In this document: piece after piece, positions 14,608 to 21,176 of the stretch
Numbering within the stretch: position 1 is the first letter of the stretch
Layout of the letters: the number at the start of each line of letters is the position of its first letter
The notes under the pieces: model-generated
What the model saw: only the letters and a program-made list of their open reading frames with translations
Databases searched by the model: none
Told to the model about the DNA's origin: nothing
Made by a program: the position numbers and the translations under genes
Source: a virus
Direction: 5' to 3' (one strand)
Length of the DNA stretch: 21,176 nt
Virus record (IMG/VR): IMGVR_UViG_3300048028_000075
Coordinates: 1-21,176 of that record

Positions 14608-15075
14608 CTATCCATTCACTACTTCGTTAAGACCCCAGATCATTCCTGCTACACCACCTACGAAGATTACTACTCCGACTACCAATGATATACCCCAGAA
14701 CAATCTGTCTCTTTGCTTTGCTTGTAATTCTAACGCTTCTTTGTGTCTTTGTCTAGCTGCTGCTTGTTCTTTTACAACTAAATCCCACATGCCGGGAGGT
14801 CCATATAACTGACAAGCTGACCTTAACTCATCCATGCATTCTTTGTGTTTCATCTTAGCTTGTGCAATTGCAAAGCCTTCTTCTTCAGATGAACTCAGTC
14901 TACCTAGTGGGCCTTTATGTGCACCCTTTTCAGCTAACTGTATCTCACTATCTAACTTTGCTAACTTACCAAAGTGAGGCAGTAAGTCTGCTACATCACT
15001 ACCAGCTTTAACTGCAGAACTAACTGCACCAGCTATCTTAGTAACTGCACCTGCTAAAGCTAATACTTCTATCAT
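14608..15075 (-). CDS. Small phage membrane protein (155 aa)
   Basis: A C-terminal membrane segment at residues 126-148 (LFWGISLVVGVVIFVGGVAGMIW) follows a charged helix rich in Lys, Arg, Glu and Gln (residues 100-124), which should be cytoplasmic. The first 22 residues are small and hydrophobic (MIEVLALAGAVTKIAGAVSSAV), too weak for a standard signal peptide but able to lie on or in a membrane. The middle holds KHKECMDELRSACQLYGPPGMW. I cannot name a family. A holin-like or membrane-docking role can be imagined because it follows another small membrane protein, but nothing proves it. AGGA nine bases upstream supports the ATG. Its TAG stop is followed five bases later by the giant repeat protein. 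Confidence 0.65.
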   Translation of the reverse strand: MIEVLALAGAVTKIAGAVSSAVKAGSDVADLLPHFGKLAKLDSEIQLAEKGAHKGPLGRLSSSEEEGFAIAQAKMKHKECMDELRSACQLYGPPGMWDLVVKEQAAARQRHKEALELQAKQRDRLFWGISLVVGVVIFVGGVAGMIWGLNEVVNG

Positions 15076-15089
15076 CGTGGCAAATCCTA

Positions 15090-15353
15090 TTAATCATTGT
15101 TCGCCATCTTTTCTACTGATGATCTTATTGCTTTTATGTTTTCGTCAATACGGGCAAGTGATACTGCTTGATTGTGTACAGATGTTTCTAACCTGCCCAT
15201 ACGTTCTTCTAGTGCTATAATCTCTTCTGAGTTATCTTCAATGTCGGACATCATCATAGAGACTGTCCATACGATAGCTGCACCCTGAACAATTAGTCCA
15301 AAGATCAGTGTAATTGGTACAGACTTGTTTAAGTGCCAGCTATCGTTTTCCAT
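15090..15353 (-). CDS. Small membrane-anchored coiled-coil protein (87 aa)
   Basis: One membrane segment lies at residues 12-35 (VPITLIFGLIVQGAAIVW and following). It is followed by a heptad-rich coiled coil with an Asp/Glu-rich start, from residue 38 to the end. The short N-terminus (MENDSWHLNK) would be cytoplasmic and the coiled coil outside, or the reverse. This shape is shared by several phage lysis-related proteins (inner-membrane spanin, some holins) and by unrelated small proteins, so no function is assigned. The ATG at 15353 shares one base with the upstream stop (TGATG), which favours it over the in-frame GTG three bases earlier. Coupled translation with the 100-aa gene is likely. 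Confidence 0.65.
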   Translation of the reverse strand: MENDSWHLNKSVPITLIFGLIVQGAAIVWTVSMMMSDIEDNSEEIIALEERMGRLETSVHNQAVSLARIDENIKAIRSSVEKMANND

Positions 15354-15655
15354 CACCAGCGATCATACCATGTAGATACTTCTGCAGTAACTTCATCAGT
15401 AGTCATATTAATTAAGCTACCATCATCGCCTTCTTTCTGCATAGGGTAACGCCCATGTATATTAAGGATGCGAGTAGTAAGAGCAGCTTTATCTAGTACT
15501 GTTACTGTCTCTGGTACTTTAAACTCACGAGGTGCATCATTAGTCCAGCCTACCATAGTAAAGTTATCAGGGTCTTGATAGTATCCACCATCTTTAACCC
15601 AGTTAGGTACAGTCATGCCCTGTGGCCCTGCATCTAGTTTGTATTCAATAATCAT
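15353..15655 (-). CDS. Phage protein of unknown function in the fibre region (100 aa)
   Basis: I do not recognise this protein with confidence. It is strand-rich and has several aromatic and proline residues early on (PNWVKDGGYYQDPDNFTMVGW). A helix containing VLDKAALTTRILNIHGRYP follows, and then an acidic C-terminal half ending in STWYDRW. There is no membrane segment or signal peptide. GGAGG lies inside the last codons of the upstream gene, four bases before this ATG, and the two overlap as ATGA, so they are surely translated together. Small proteins just downstream of phage fibre genes are often fibre chaperones or connectors; here that is a positional guess only. Confidence 0.65.
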   Translation of the reverse strand: MIIEYKLDAGPQGMTVPNWVKDGGYYQDPDNFTMVGWTNDAPREFKVPETVTVLDKAALTTRILNIHGRYPMQKEGDDGSLINMTTDEVTAEVSTWYDRW

Positions 15656-16461
15656 TTTGCCTCCAGCTTTAGCATATAGTCTGTGTTCACAAAGTCACTC
15701 TTGCCAAATAAACGTTCTGCTGTCTTGTCTACATTGGCACAGTACTTGTCTGCCATTTGATCTAAAAACTCTTCTAAGTCATTAGAGTGCAACAATACAC
15801 CATTCTTAATTTGTTCTGCTGAGTGCTGAACATAACCTGATGTTTCTGTAAGTGCCACTTGTGGGTGTACACCGTGTTGCTGTAAGTATTCTATAGTAGC
15901 TGTCTGTGCTCTACCACCATCAAGTAGATTACGATACATAAGCTCAAAGCCTCTACGTACATGATGACGTTTCTCTTCAGCTTCAAAGGCTTCCTCATCC
16001 CACTCATCAATATCGTGTGCAGCTTTGATGTTATTATACTGATCAATTAATGTAGCTATGTCTTTAAAGGAACCATTGATTTTGTTTTCCATTGTAGACA
16101 GTGACACAACCTTTTGACGATACTCAGCTTCTTCTACTGGATCAATGCTACCCTCTAGGTCTTGCATCTCTTTGATAGTCTTAGCGTGGCTTACCTGTGC
16201 CTCTGCTAAAGCCATCTTACGTTTCTCAATCTCAGCCATGATCTGACGCATCATACGCATAGGTGACTGACCGTTCAGCATAGTGAGTGTCATTAAACCT
16301 AGTGTAGTCTGGCTGTTGTTACGATCAAAAGCCCTAGTCTTTTCTTCTATCTCTGGAAGAAACTCATTTACCTTTGCTACAGCAGCTACGTTTATTTTAC
16401 CTGCTGCTACTGCTGGAAGACTAAATGCTATGTTATCTTTTTTTATTATTTCTTGTTTCAT
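15652..16461 (-). CDS. Helical virion-operon protein of unknown function (269 aa)
   Basis: This is a soluble, mostly helical protein. After a strand-like start (IAFSLPAVAAGKINVAAVAKVNEF), residues 80-130 form a long charged coiled-coil-like helix (AEIEKRKMALAEAQVSHAKTIKEM). The C-terminal third carries HGVHPQVALTETSGY and ends in helices. Similar proteins sit near fibre genes in phages as far as I remember, without a known role. The start is the ATG at 16461, giving MKQEIIKKD. An in-frame upstream start would only translate the repeated junction sequence, and AGGAA sits at the right distance before 16461. It lies directly after the three Kelch-like fibre genes and shares their TAATATG junction. 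Confidence 0.7.
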   Translation of the reverse strand: MKQEIIKKDNIAFSLPAVAAGKINVAAVAKVNEFLPEIEEKTRAFDRNNSQTTLGLMTLTMLNGQSPMRMMRQIMAEIEKRKMALAEAQVSHAKTIKEMQDLEGSIDPVEEAEYRQKVVSLSTMENKINGSFKDIATLIDQYNNIKAAHDIDEWDEEAFEAEEKRHHVRRGFELMYRNLLDGGRAQTATIEYLQQHGVHPQVALTETSGYVQHSAEQIKNGVLLHSNDLEEFLDQMADKYCANVDKTAERLFGKSDFVNTDYMLKLEAK

Positions 16462-16480
16462 ATTATGTTCCTGAACATGA
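16459..16480. repeat. 22-bp junction direct repeat, copy 1, with a palindrome
   Basis: This 22-bp sequence is identical to 17411-17432. It holds the next gene's start codon (CAT on the plus strand), the upstream stop, the AGGAA ribosome-binding site, and the palindrome ATGTTCCTGAACAT (16465-16478). The two copies are 952 bp apart, which equals one fibre gene plus its junction. Confidence 0.85.
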
Positions 16481-17413
16481 CCCCGGCCCCCACGCAACCT
16501 GTATTAAATCTCCGAAATCTGTAGCATTACCTGTAGTATCTATTGTTATATAGTCTATAACGTCTAAATTAGCATCGCTACGGCCTCCACCAAATATAGC
16601 CCTTGATGCATCAGAACACCCTGCCGTATAATATCTAGCAACAGTTAAGTCACCAAAATCTGTAGCGTTTCCTGTGGTCTGAATGGTAATATAATCTATT
16701 ATATTTTGATTACCACTAAGCACTCCACCAGTACCTGAACCTCCAGCAAACACTCCTCTAGTAGTACTAGAAGCAGCACCCATACTACGTCTACCACCTG
16801 TCAAATCGCCAAATAAAGCTGCGTTTCCTGTAGTCTGTATAGTGACATAATGCATATCATCACGGTTAAGATGACCTGCAAATACACCTCTTGTACTATC
16901 AGAGCAAGCAGATGGCCCTGACCCTGAAGTAACTAAGTCTCCAAAATCAGTAGCATCTCCTGTACTAGCAATAGTAATGTAATCAATAACGTTTGTGTTT
17001 GCGCTGCTACCACCGCCAAAAAGCCCTCGTATACTGTCCGAACAAGAACCTAGTGATCCCCGTGCGGCTGTAAGATTACCGAAATCAGTGGCATTACCAG
17101 TCGTGGATACTGTTACATAATCAATTGTGTTGTTGTCACCTGTTTGTACACCGCCACCAAAGACACCCCTACTCCCGTCAGAGCAACCCGCAAGAAAATA
17201 TCTAGCTACTGTTAAGTTACCAAAGTCTTGGGCATTACCAGTGGTTTGAATAGTAACATAGTTAATAGTATCAATAGTTACACCACCACCCCATAAGCCA
17301 CGACTACCATACCATTTAGGAGTATTATCACCACCTACAGCTACACCATTAAAAGTCGTAGCCCCTGTTAGGTTGCTTATATCGTCTGTCTGATGATTAA
17401 TTGTTAGTGACAT
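16463..17413 (-). CDS. Kelch-like repeat fibre protein, third of three paralogues (316 aa)
   Basis: A short N-terminal domain, MSLTINHQTDDISN to GVAVGGDN (residues 1-30), is followed by six repeats of about 42-50 residues. Each repeat runs RG[VL]FGGG, then a variable stretch, then IDY[IV]TI.TTGNATDFGDLT.AR, then a variable patch, and ends near GCS. This is a Kelch-like beta-propeller pattern, and six repeats predict one closed propeller. In phages such proteins are good candidates for receptor binding. The MSLT start follows the AGGAA in the repeated junction; a longer in-frame start merely reads that junction. Repeat 4 is degenerate (AGHLNRDDMHYVTI, short). The end SCSGT is shared with the middle paralogue. 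Function is inferred from fold type and context. Confidence 0.8.
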   Translation of the reverse strand: MSLTINHQTDDISNLTGATTFNGVAVGGDNTPKWYGSRGLWGGGVTIDTINYVTIQTTGNAQDFGNLTVARYFLAGCSDGSRGVFGGGVQTGDNNTIDYVTVSTTGNATDFGNLTAARGSLGSCSDSIRGLFGGGSSANTNVIDYITIASTGDATDFGDLVTSGSGPSACSDSTRGVFAGHLNRDDMHYVTIQTTGNAALFGDLTGGRRSMGAASSTTRGVFAGGSGTGGVLSGNQNIIDYITIQTTGNATDFGDLTVARYYTAGCSDASRAIFGGGRSDANLDVIDYITIDTTGNATDFGDLIQVAWGPGSCSGT

Positions 17414-17417
17414 ATTA
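17391..17417. repeat. 27-bp direct repeat at the 5' end of a Kelch-like gene, copy 1
   Basis: These 27 bp, covering the first eight codons (MSLTINHQ) and the upstream stop, are identical to 18382-18408. The first paralogue has a diverged version at 19340-19362. Confidence 0.85.
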
Positions 17418-17432
17418 TGTTCCTGAACATGA
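17411..17432. repeat. 22-bp junction direct repeat, copy 2, with a palindrome
   Basis: This is identical to 16459-16480, with the same palindrome at 17417-17430. It forms the junction between the middle and last Kelch-like genes, while copy 1 forms the junction to the helical 269-aa gene. Confidence 0.85.
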
Positions 17433-18404
17433 AGCAGTTCCAAAAGCCGCCGCTGTTAGATCCCCAAAGTCCGTAGTATTGCCAGCGGTAGCTATGGTTA
17501 TATATTGTATAGTATTAAGGTATGAACTAGCACTACCCCCGGAAAAAACACCACGGCTAATATTAGAAGTTCCACTAATTTGATTTGTATTTTCAGTCAA
17601 ATCTCCAAAGTCAGTTGCGTTACCTGTCGTAGCCATAGTTATATAATCTATATTATTATAAGCGGCTCCATAACCTCGTCCACCAGCAAAAACACCACGA
17701 GTAAGACTTCCACAAGAAGCAAAATTGTATCTACTCTGAGTAAGATCGCCAAAGTCTTGAGCATTACCTGTAGTGTCAATAGTTACATACTCAATAGTAT
17801 TATGATCTGCACTTGTAGAGTTGCTAGTTCCATCTGTACCTCCTGCAAATATACCCCTAGTGCCATTTGATACACCTACTACACCAACTCTACCTGCAGT
17901 TAAATTACCAAAATCCGTAGCATTGCCCGTAGTAGCGATAGTTACATAGTCAATAATATCACTTTTAATCCACCCAGAAGACCAATACTGCCCCCCTGCA
18001 ATTAAACCCCTAGCATTACTAGAGCATCCTGCTAAACCTTCGTTTCTAGCTACAGTTAAATCACCAAAGTCCGTAGTATTGCTAGGATTTGCTATGGTAA
18101 AATACTCAATGACATCATAATTAGTTCCAGCACCTGCAAAAATACCTCTAGAACCGTTAGAAAAAGATGCAGAATTTAATGTCTGAGAAGATGTAGTCCT
18201 GTCTCCAAAGTCAGTTGCGTTACCTGTCGTAGCTATAGTTATATAATCTATCCTATTACTATACCCACCTACATAACCTAAAGCAATTACACCTCTACTA
18301 CCGTACCATTTAGGACTATTATCACCACCAACAGCTACACCACCAACAGTTATAACACCGTCATTGCTAATCTCATTTGTTTGATGATTAATTGTTAGTG
18401 ACAT
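17415..18404 (-). CDS. Kelch-like repeat fibre protein, second of three paralogues (329 aa)
   Basis: It has the same layout as its neighbours: residues 1-33 are MSLTINHQTNEISN to AVGGDNSPKWYG, then six Kelch-like repeats. Variable stretches differ in length and sequence from the other two copies. Repeat 1 departs from the consensus (RGVIALGYVGGYSNRIDY), and repeat 2 has IANPSNTTDFGDLT. The variable patches after DFGDLT are Asn-, Ser- and Tyr-rich, as in exposed binding loops. AGGAG at 18411-18415 (reverse strand) is placed six bases before the ATG at 18404, so the MSLT start is chosen rather than the eight-residue extension. Its stop codon is followed by a single base and the next ATG (TAATATG). 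Receptor binding is a family-level inference. Confidence 0.8.
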   Translation of the reverse strand: MSLTINHQTNEISNDGVITVGGVAVGGDNSPKWYGSRGVIALGYVGGYSNRIDYITIATTGNATDFGDRTTSSQTLNSASFSNGSRGIFAGAGTNYDVIEYFTIANPSNTTDFGDLTVARNEGLAGCSSNARGLIAGGQYWSSGWIKSDIIDYVTIATTGNATDFGNLTAGRVGVVGVSNGTRGIFAGGTDGTSNSTSADHNTIEYVTIDTTGNAQDFGDLTQSRYNFASCGSLTRGVFAGGRGYGAAYNNIDYITMATTGNATDFGDLTENTNQISGTSNISRGVFSGGSASSYLNTIQYITIATAGNTTDFGDLTAAAFGTASCSGT

Positions 18405-18408
18405 ATTA
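18382..18408. repeat. 27-bp direct repeat at the 5' end of a Kelch-like gene, copy 2
   Basis: This is identical to 17391-17417 and lies 991 bp away, the length of the middle paralogue plus its one-base spacer. Beyond the 27 bp, the downstream junction here is diverged (TCTCCTGAACA in place of TGTTCCTGAACA). Confidence 0.85.
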
Positions 18409-19362
18409 ATCTCCTGAACAACCAGCAAGCTGTACTCTAGCTGCAGTTAAATCACCAAAATCAGTAGCATTACCTGTGTTTGCAATAGTAATGTATTCAA
18501 TAGTATTTTCACCACTACCGCTTGTATTATCTCCACCACCAAACACAGCCCTTGTTCCATTTGTAGAAGCTGCAACACCGTACCGTATAGAAGAAAGATT
18601 ACCAAAGTCTGTAGCATTACCTGTGGTAGCTACAGTTATGTAATCTATAACGTCAAGATTAGATCCTCCTGACCTACCACCGCCAAACACCCCACGAGTT
18701 TTATTAGATGCTCCTGCTGAGTTATGTCTTGCAACAGTAAGATCACCAAAATCAGTAGCATTACCTGTGGTTTGTATTGTTACAAAATCTATAACATTAG
18801 AAGGATCACCGGGTCTACCACCAGCAAATACACCCTTAGTTCCATCAGAAAGTGCAAAAGGTTGATACCTACCTGTAGTTAAATCACCAAAGTCTGTAGC
18901 ATTTCCTGTACTTGCTATAGTTACATATTGAATAACAGTAGAACCAGCATCTGCAGCACCACCACCAAATAGTCCTCTAGTAGGGTCTGAGCAACCTGCT
19001 AAGTCGTATTCGGTAGCTAATAAGTTACCAAAGTCTGCAGCGTTGCCTGTAGTAGCTATAGTCACATAGTCTATTGTATCTGTTGAAGAAAAACCACCAC
19101 CTGCAAAAAGCCCACGTCCTGAACCTGCACATGATGCAAGTCTATAACGAGCTACAGATAAATCTCCAAAGTCAGTTGCATTGCCCGTTGAGGATATAGT
19201 TACATAATCTATTGTAGATCTATCAGAGCCATAACCCCCACCAAATAAACCACGATCACCAAAGTAAGGACTATTATCACCACCAACAGCTACGCCATTA
19301 ACAAGGATAGTACCAGTAGCATTGCTAATGTCGTTAGTCTGATGGTTAATGGTAAGAGACAT
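18406..19362 (-). CDS. Kelch-like repeat fibre protein, first of three paralogues (318 aa)
   Basis: Residues 1-33 form the shared N-terminal domain (MSLTINHQTNDISN to GDNSPYFG). Six Kelch-like repeats then run to the end, again of the type R[GA][LV]FGGG...IDYVTI.STGNATDFGDL. This copy is the most regular of the three: every repeat keeps a TGNA.DFG core. It ends GCSGD rather than the SCSGT ending of the other two copies. The ATG at 19362 is preceded by AAGGT nine bases upstream, and a 10-bp gap separates it from the 101-aa gene. One six-bladed propeller per protein is the simplest reading. Expression of all three together suggests either hetero-oligomeric fibres or several receptor specificities on one particle; both are inference. 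Confidence 0.8.
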   Translation of the reverse strand: MSLTINHQTNDISNATGTILVNGVAVGGDNSPYFGDRGLFGGGYGSDRSTIDYVTISSTGNATDFGDLSVARYRLASCAGSGRGLFAGGGFSSTDTIDYVTIATTGNAADFGNLLATEYDLAGCSDPTRGLFGGGAADAGSTVIQYVTIASTGNATDFGDLTTGRYQPFALSDGTKGVFAGGRPGDPSNVIDFVTIQTTGNATDFGDLTVARHNSAGASNKTRGVFGGGRSGGSNLDVIDYITVATTGNATDFGNLSSIRYGVAASTNGTRAVFGGGDNTSGSGENTIEYITIANTGNATDFGDLTAARVQLAGCSGD

Positions 19363-19372
19363 ACGTTATACC

Positions 19373-19678
19373 TTATACTGCAGTAGAGCCATCCATGTCA
19401 TCTTGATCCATAACCCAAGCATAACATTTATCCATAAACGTAGAGCCAGACTTAGCTTCTACATCTGTCAGATTTGCGCTGTAGCGTTTAAAGTCTACCT
19501 CACGAGTATCATCTGTAGGCGAGCTTGTTGCATAAGCAGACAAGTCAATCATGACGGAGAACTTTGGATCAGTTCCACGTTGGCGTGACACAGCCGCTGT
19601 CACGATGCGGTAATAGGCGTTGTTAAATGCAATGCCGTACTGGCTTGCACCTTCTGCGATATTATTTTGAATAGCCAT
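19373..19678 (-). CDS. Small fibre-region protein of unknown function (101 aa)
   Basis: This soluble, strand-rich protein begins MAIQNNIAEGASQYGIAFNN and contains AYYRIVTAAVSRQRG, FSVMIDLSAYATS, VDFKRYSANL and CYAWVMDQDDMDG. It has no membrane segment or enzyme motif. Its size and position, between a YadA-type fibre gene and the Kelch-like fibre genes, resemble small connector or capping proteins that marine phages carry beside tail fibres, but I cannot name the family. The start is clear: AGGAG with a seven-base spacer. The stop lies 10 bases before the first Kelch-like gene. It could also be a virion decoration protein. Confidence 0.65.
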   Translation of the reverse strand: MAIQNNIAEGASQYGIAFNNAYYRIVTAAVSRQRGTDPKFSVMIDLSAYATSSPTDDTREVDFKRYSANLTDVEAKSGSTFMDKCYAWVMDQDDMDGSTAV

Positions 19679-19691
19679 TTGGTATCTCCTT

Positions 19692-19905
19692 TTAGGCGTA
19701 AGTTACTTCAGTGGTTCTAATATTAGCCACCCAGCGTATGTTATGGCTCGCTTCACCAGTACAGGTGATAGCCAATGCGTTGTTCGTATTATCGGCTGAA
19801 AGAGCCATGCCCCAGCTTGATAAGTTCTGGATCACTGTAGTTGCACTGTTGGCGAGTGTGGTTGTACCACCGTCATTTACTAGCAAACCCTCAATGCGGA
19901 ATGAG
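19692..19905 (-). repeat. C-terminal fibre-domain repeat shared with 20964-21176
   Basis: This stretch encodes the last about 65 residues of the complete YadA-type fibre. It aligns without gaps over most of its length with the end of the truncated upstream fibre gene, about 1.27 kb away in direct orientation. Synonymous differences are scattered through the block of identical residues, so the two copies are not a recent duplication. Confidence 0.75.
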
Positions 19906-20951
19906 GCATAGGCTTGTGCGCCGTTTTGCATAGCAGTGATAGTACCGTCAAAGGTAATGCAGGTATCACTTGCTGCTACGATTTGATTTGTAGCTGCTGC
20001 CGTGCTGTTGTTTGTTGTAAGTACAGTAGCTGTTGCATCTGTAGTGTCTGCACGAAGGATAAACTGACCACCTTGAGCATCACCTGCAGCAGCAAACTTA
20101 CCAGAAGCATGTGCATTCTTTCCGTGTTGTGATATTTTTGCTTCATAACCCATTGCTAGGCTATAATCTCCATTACTTTCTATCGTGCTATTTCTACCAA
20201 GGGCTGTACAATAGTCGCCAGAAATAGTGTGTGATCTTCCAATACCTGCGGAACTTGTACCACTAGAAGTAATTCCATAACCAATTGCTAGGGACTGATC
20301 GCCACTAGCGGTAGAATACCCAGACTGCCCCAGACAAATTGCATTAGTTCCTGTGGCCCTAGCTCTATAGCCAAGAGCAACAGAACCGCTTGCACCTGTT
20401 GCGTAACCTTGATAGCCAATGTTTATATTACCAATGCCTGTAGCCTTAGATAAGTAGCCCATCGCAATACTATTAGTACCACTAGTACCGTAGCTTGAAG
20501 TGTTATTATATATAACGGCGGCAAAACTACTTTGTTGACTAGCTCTTGATTTACCGATAGCTACACAGTATTGGCTAACAGCTTGTGCGTCTTGTCCTAT
20601 TGCTAAAGAACCAGTTGTTCCAGAGTATGTACTTGTTCCCTCTCCGATAGCAACAGAATAGGCACCATTTGCCCCGCTATTTGGCCCGATTGCAACAGCG
20701 CCTGTCCATGAATTAAAAACATCTGCACCATTACCAATTGCAATACTGTTATTACCTGTAGCTATAGCACTTGAACCAATAGCTATTGACAGTGTACCAC
20801 TAGCCGTTGGATCAGTTGAGCCTGTTGTTTCAGCAGCATAAAGATCAGCACCACCACCTACAGCACTGCCACCTAATAATAAACTTGTACCATCTGAGCT
20901 AAGGGTTATAGCACCGCCAGAGCCTGTGTTATCAATATTAATAGAACCCAT
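19692..20951 (-). CDS. YadA-head-type trimeric tail fibre protein (419 aa)
   Basis: Residues 1-35 (NIDNTGSGGAITLSSDG to GGSAVGGG) form a short N-terminal region typical of marine phage fibres. Residues about 54-285 are a run of YadA/Hia head repeats, SIAIGSSAIATGNNSIAIG and relatives, which form a left-handed trimeric beta-roll in trimeric adhesins. Residues 294-419 form a separate C-terminal domain starting GGQFILRADTTDATATVLT and ending NIRTTEVTYA. Together this is a fibre shaft and tip, probably a host-binding fibre. GGAG sits nine bases upstream of ATG 20951, and the previous gene stops 12 bases before it. The C-terminal 65 residues are close to those of the upstream truncated gene. No chaperone autoprocessing motif was seen. 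Confidence 0.85.
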   Translation of the reverse strand: MGSINIDNTGSGGAITLSSDGTSLLLGGSAVGGGADLYAAETTGSTDPTASGTLSIAIGSSAIATGNNSIAIGNGADVFNSWTGAVAIGPNSGANGAYSVAIGEGTSTYSGTTGSLAIGQDAQAVSQYCVAIGKSRASQQSSFAAVIYNNTSSYGTSGTNSIAMGYLSKATGIGNINIGYQGYATGASGSVALGYRARATGTNAICLGQSGYSTASGDQSLAIGYGITSSGTSSAGIGRSHTISGDYCTALGRNSTIESNGDYSLAMGYEAKISQHGKNAHASGKFAAAGDAQGGQFILRADTTDATATVLTTNNSTAAATNQIVAASDTCITFDGTITAMQNGAQAYASFRIEGLLVNDGGTTTLANSATTVIQNLSSWGMALSADNTNNALAITCTGEASHNIRWVANIRTTEVTYA

Positions 20952-20963
20952 TATTTATTACTC

Positions 20964-21176
20964 CTATGCATACGTCACCTCACTGGTCTGAATATTAGCA
21001 ACCCAACGGATGTTATGAGAGGCTTCTCCTGTACAGGTAATTGCTAAGGCGTTGTTTGTGTTGTCAGCAGTTAAGGCTACTACCCAGCCATTACCGTCAT
21101 CAAATGTTTGTATGTTGCTGCTTACTAAGGTAGTTGTACCACCGTCATTTTTCAGTAAGCCTTTAATTTCCCAGCC
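20964..21176 (-). CDS. Partial tail fibre protein, C-terminal 70 residues only
   Basis: Only the last 70 residues of this gene are inside the window; the rest continues beyond 21176. They match the C-terminus of the next fibre gene: 26 residues in a row (ADNTNNALAIT... to WVANI) are identical, and the endings are QTSEVTYA here and RTTEVTYA there. Between GGTTTL and the identical block the two differ. The TAG stop at 20966-20964 overlaps the GGAG ribosome-binding site of the next gene. It is therefore most likely a second fibre of the same class, ahead of the complete one in the operon. Confidence 0.85.
   Translation of the reverse strand, partial: GWEIKGLLKNDGGTTTLVSSNIQTFDDGNGWVVALTADNTNNALAITCTGEASHNIRWVANIQTSEVTYA

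Larger units (their letters stand above)
16463..19264 (-). repeat. Eighteen Kelch-like coding repeats across three tandem genes
   Basis: Six repeats per gene, three genes in a row, each repeat built on RGVFGGG, a variable loop, IDYITI.TTGNATDFGDLT, and a second variable patch. At DNA level the conserved halves recur as near-identical blocks every 120-155 bp, and the loops vary in length. Confidence 0.85.

Noticed and set aside
15354-15356. GTG start one codon upstream for the 87-aa membrane protein
   Set aside because: The ATG at 15353 forms a TGATG stop-start overlap, the more usual coupled arrangement.
16463-19264. Regular DNA repeats as a CRISPR array or satellite
   Set aside because: Repeats keep a reading frame, vary in spacing, and translate to a clear protein repeat with gene starts and stops; there is no constant repeat/unique spacer pattern.
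16463-19362. Diversity-generating retroelement acting on the Kelch-like loops
   Set aside because: No reverse transcriptase or template repeat is visible in the window. It could lie outside, so this is unsupported rather than disproved.
1-21176. tRNA genes, integrase, attachment sites or insertion sequences
   Set aside because: None was seen: there is no non-coding stretch long enough to hold a tRNA, and no transposase or recombinase motif.

Overview
The window looks like a piece of a tailed double-stranded DNA phage genome, most likely a phage of a marine bacterium. The signs are very tight gene packing, almost no intergenic DNA, many small unknown proteins, a phage-type nucleotide-metabolism block, and a long virion operon rich in fibre and repeat proteins. 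The fibre families seen here (YadA-head fibres, and Kelch-like fibres starting MSLTINHQT) and the long NLSNxQQ-repeat protein resemble proteins I associate with uncultured marine phages. That host and habitat inference rests on remembered family resemblance, not on a search. No capsid, portal, terminase, polymerase or integrase gene lies in the window, so tail type and lifestyle cannot be decided.

Left arm (1-4184, plus strand): ten tightly linked genes. Four are recognisable: a small PD-(D/E)XK-like nuclease candidate, a MazG-like NTP pyrophosphohydrolase, a class II (adenosylcobalamin-dependent) ribonucleotide reductase NrdJ, and a DUF3310 protein. A small RMF-like protein is also likely. 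The rest are small unknown proteins. Several junctions overlap (ATGA, or longer overlaps), which suggests translational coupling. This arm supplies and cleans up deoxynucleotides for phage DNA replication.

A GC-rich hairpin at 4188-4211 sits exactly where the two arms converge and can act as a terminator for both strands.

Right arm (4216-21176, minus strand, read right to left): one compact virion operon. It starts with two adjacent YadA-head-type fibre genes that share a C-terminal domain (the first is cut by the window edge). A 101-aa protein follows, then three paralogous six-repeat Kelch-like fibre genes in tandem. After these come a helical protein of unknown role, a 100-aa protein and two small membrane proteins. 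Next is a 1487-residue protein with 21 perfectly spaced 22-residue repeats inside a 110-residue super-repeat. Then come a tail-lysozyme-domain protein, two small virion-type proteins, and a 1230-residue candidate internal/ejection protein. Together these read as a host-recognition and DNA-delivery module.

The strongest unusual signals are the hierarchical repeat in the 1487-residue protein and the modular fibre block. In the fibre block, gene-sized cassettes are bounded by identical short DNA repeats that also carry the next gene's ribosome-binding site.
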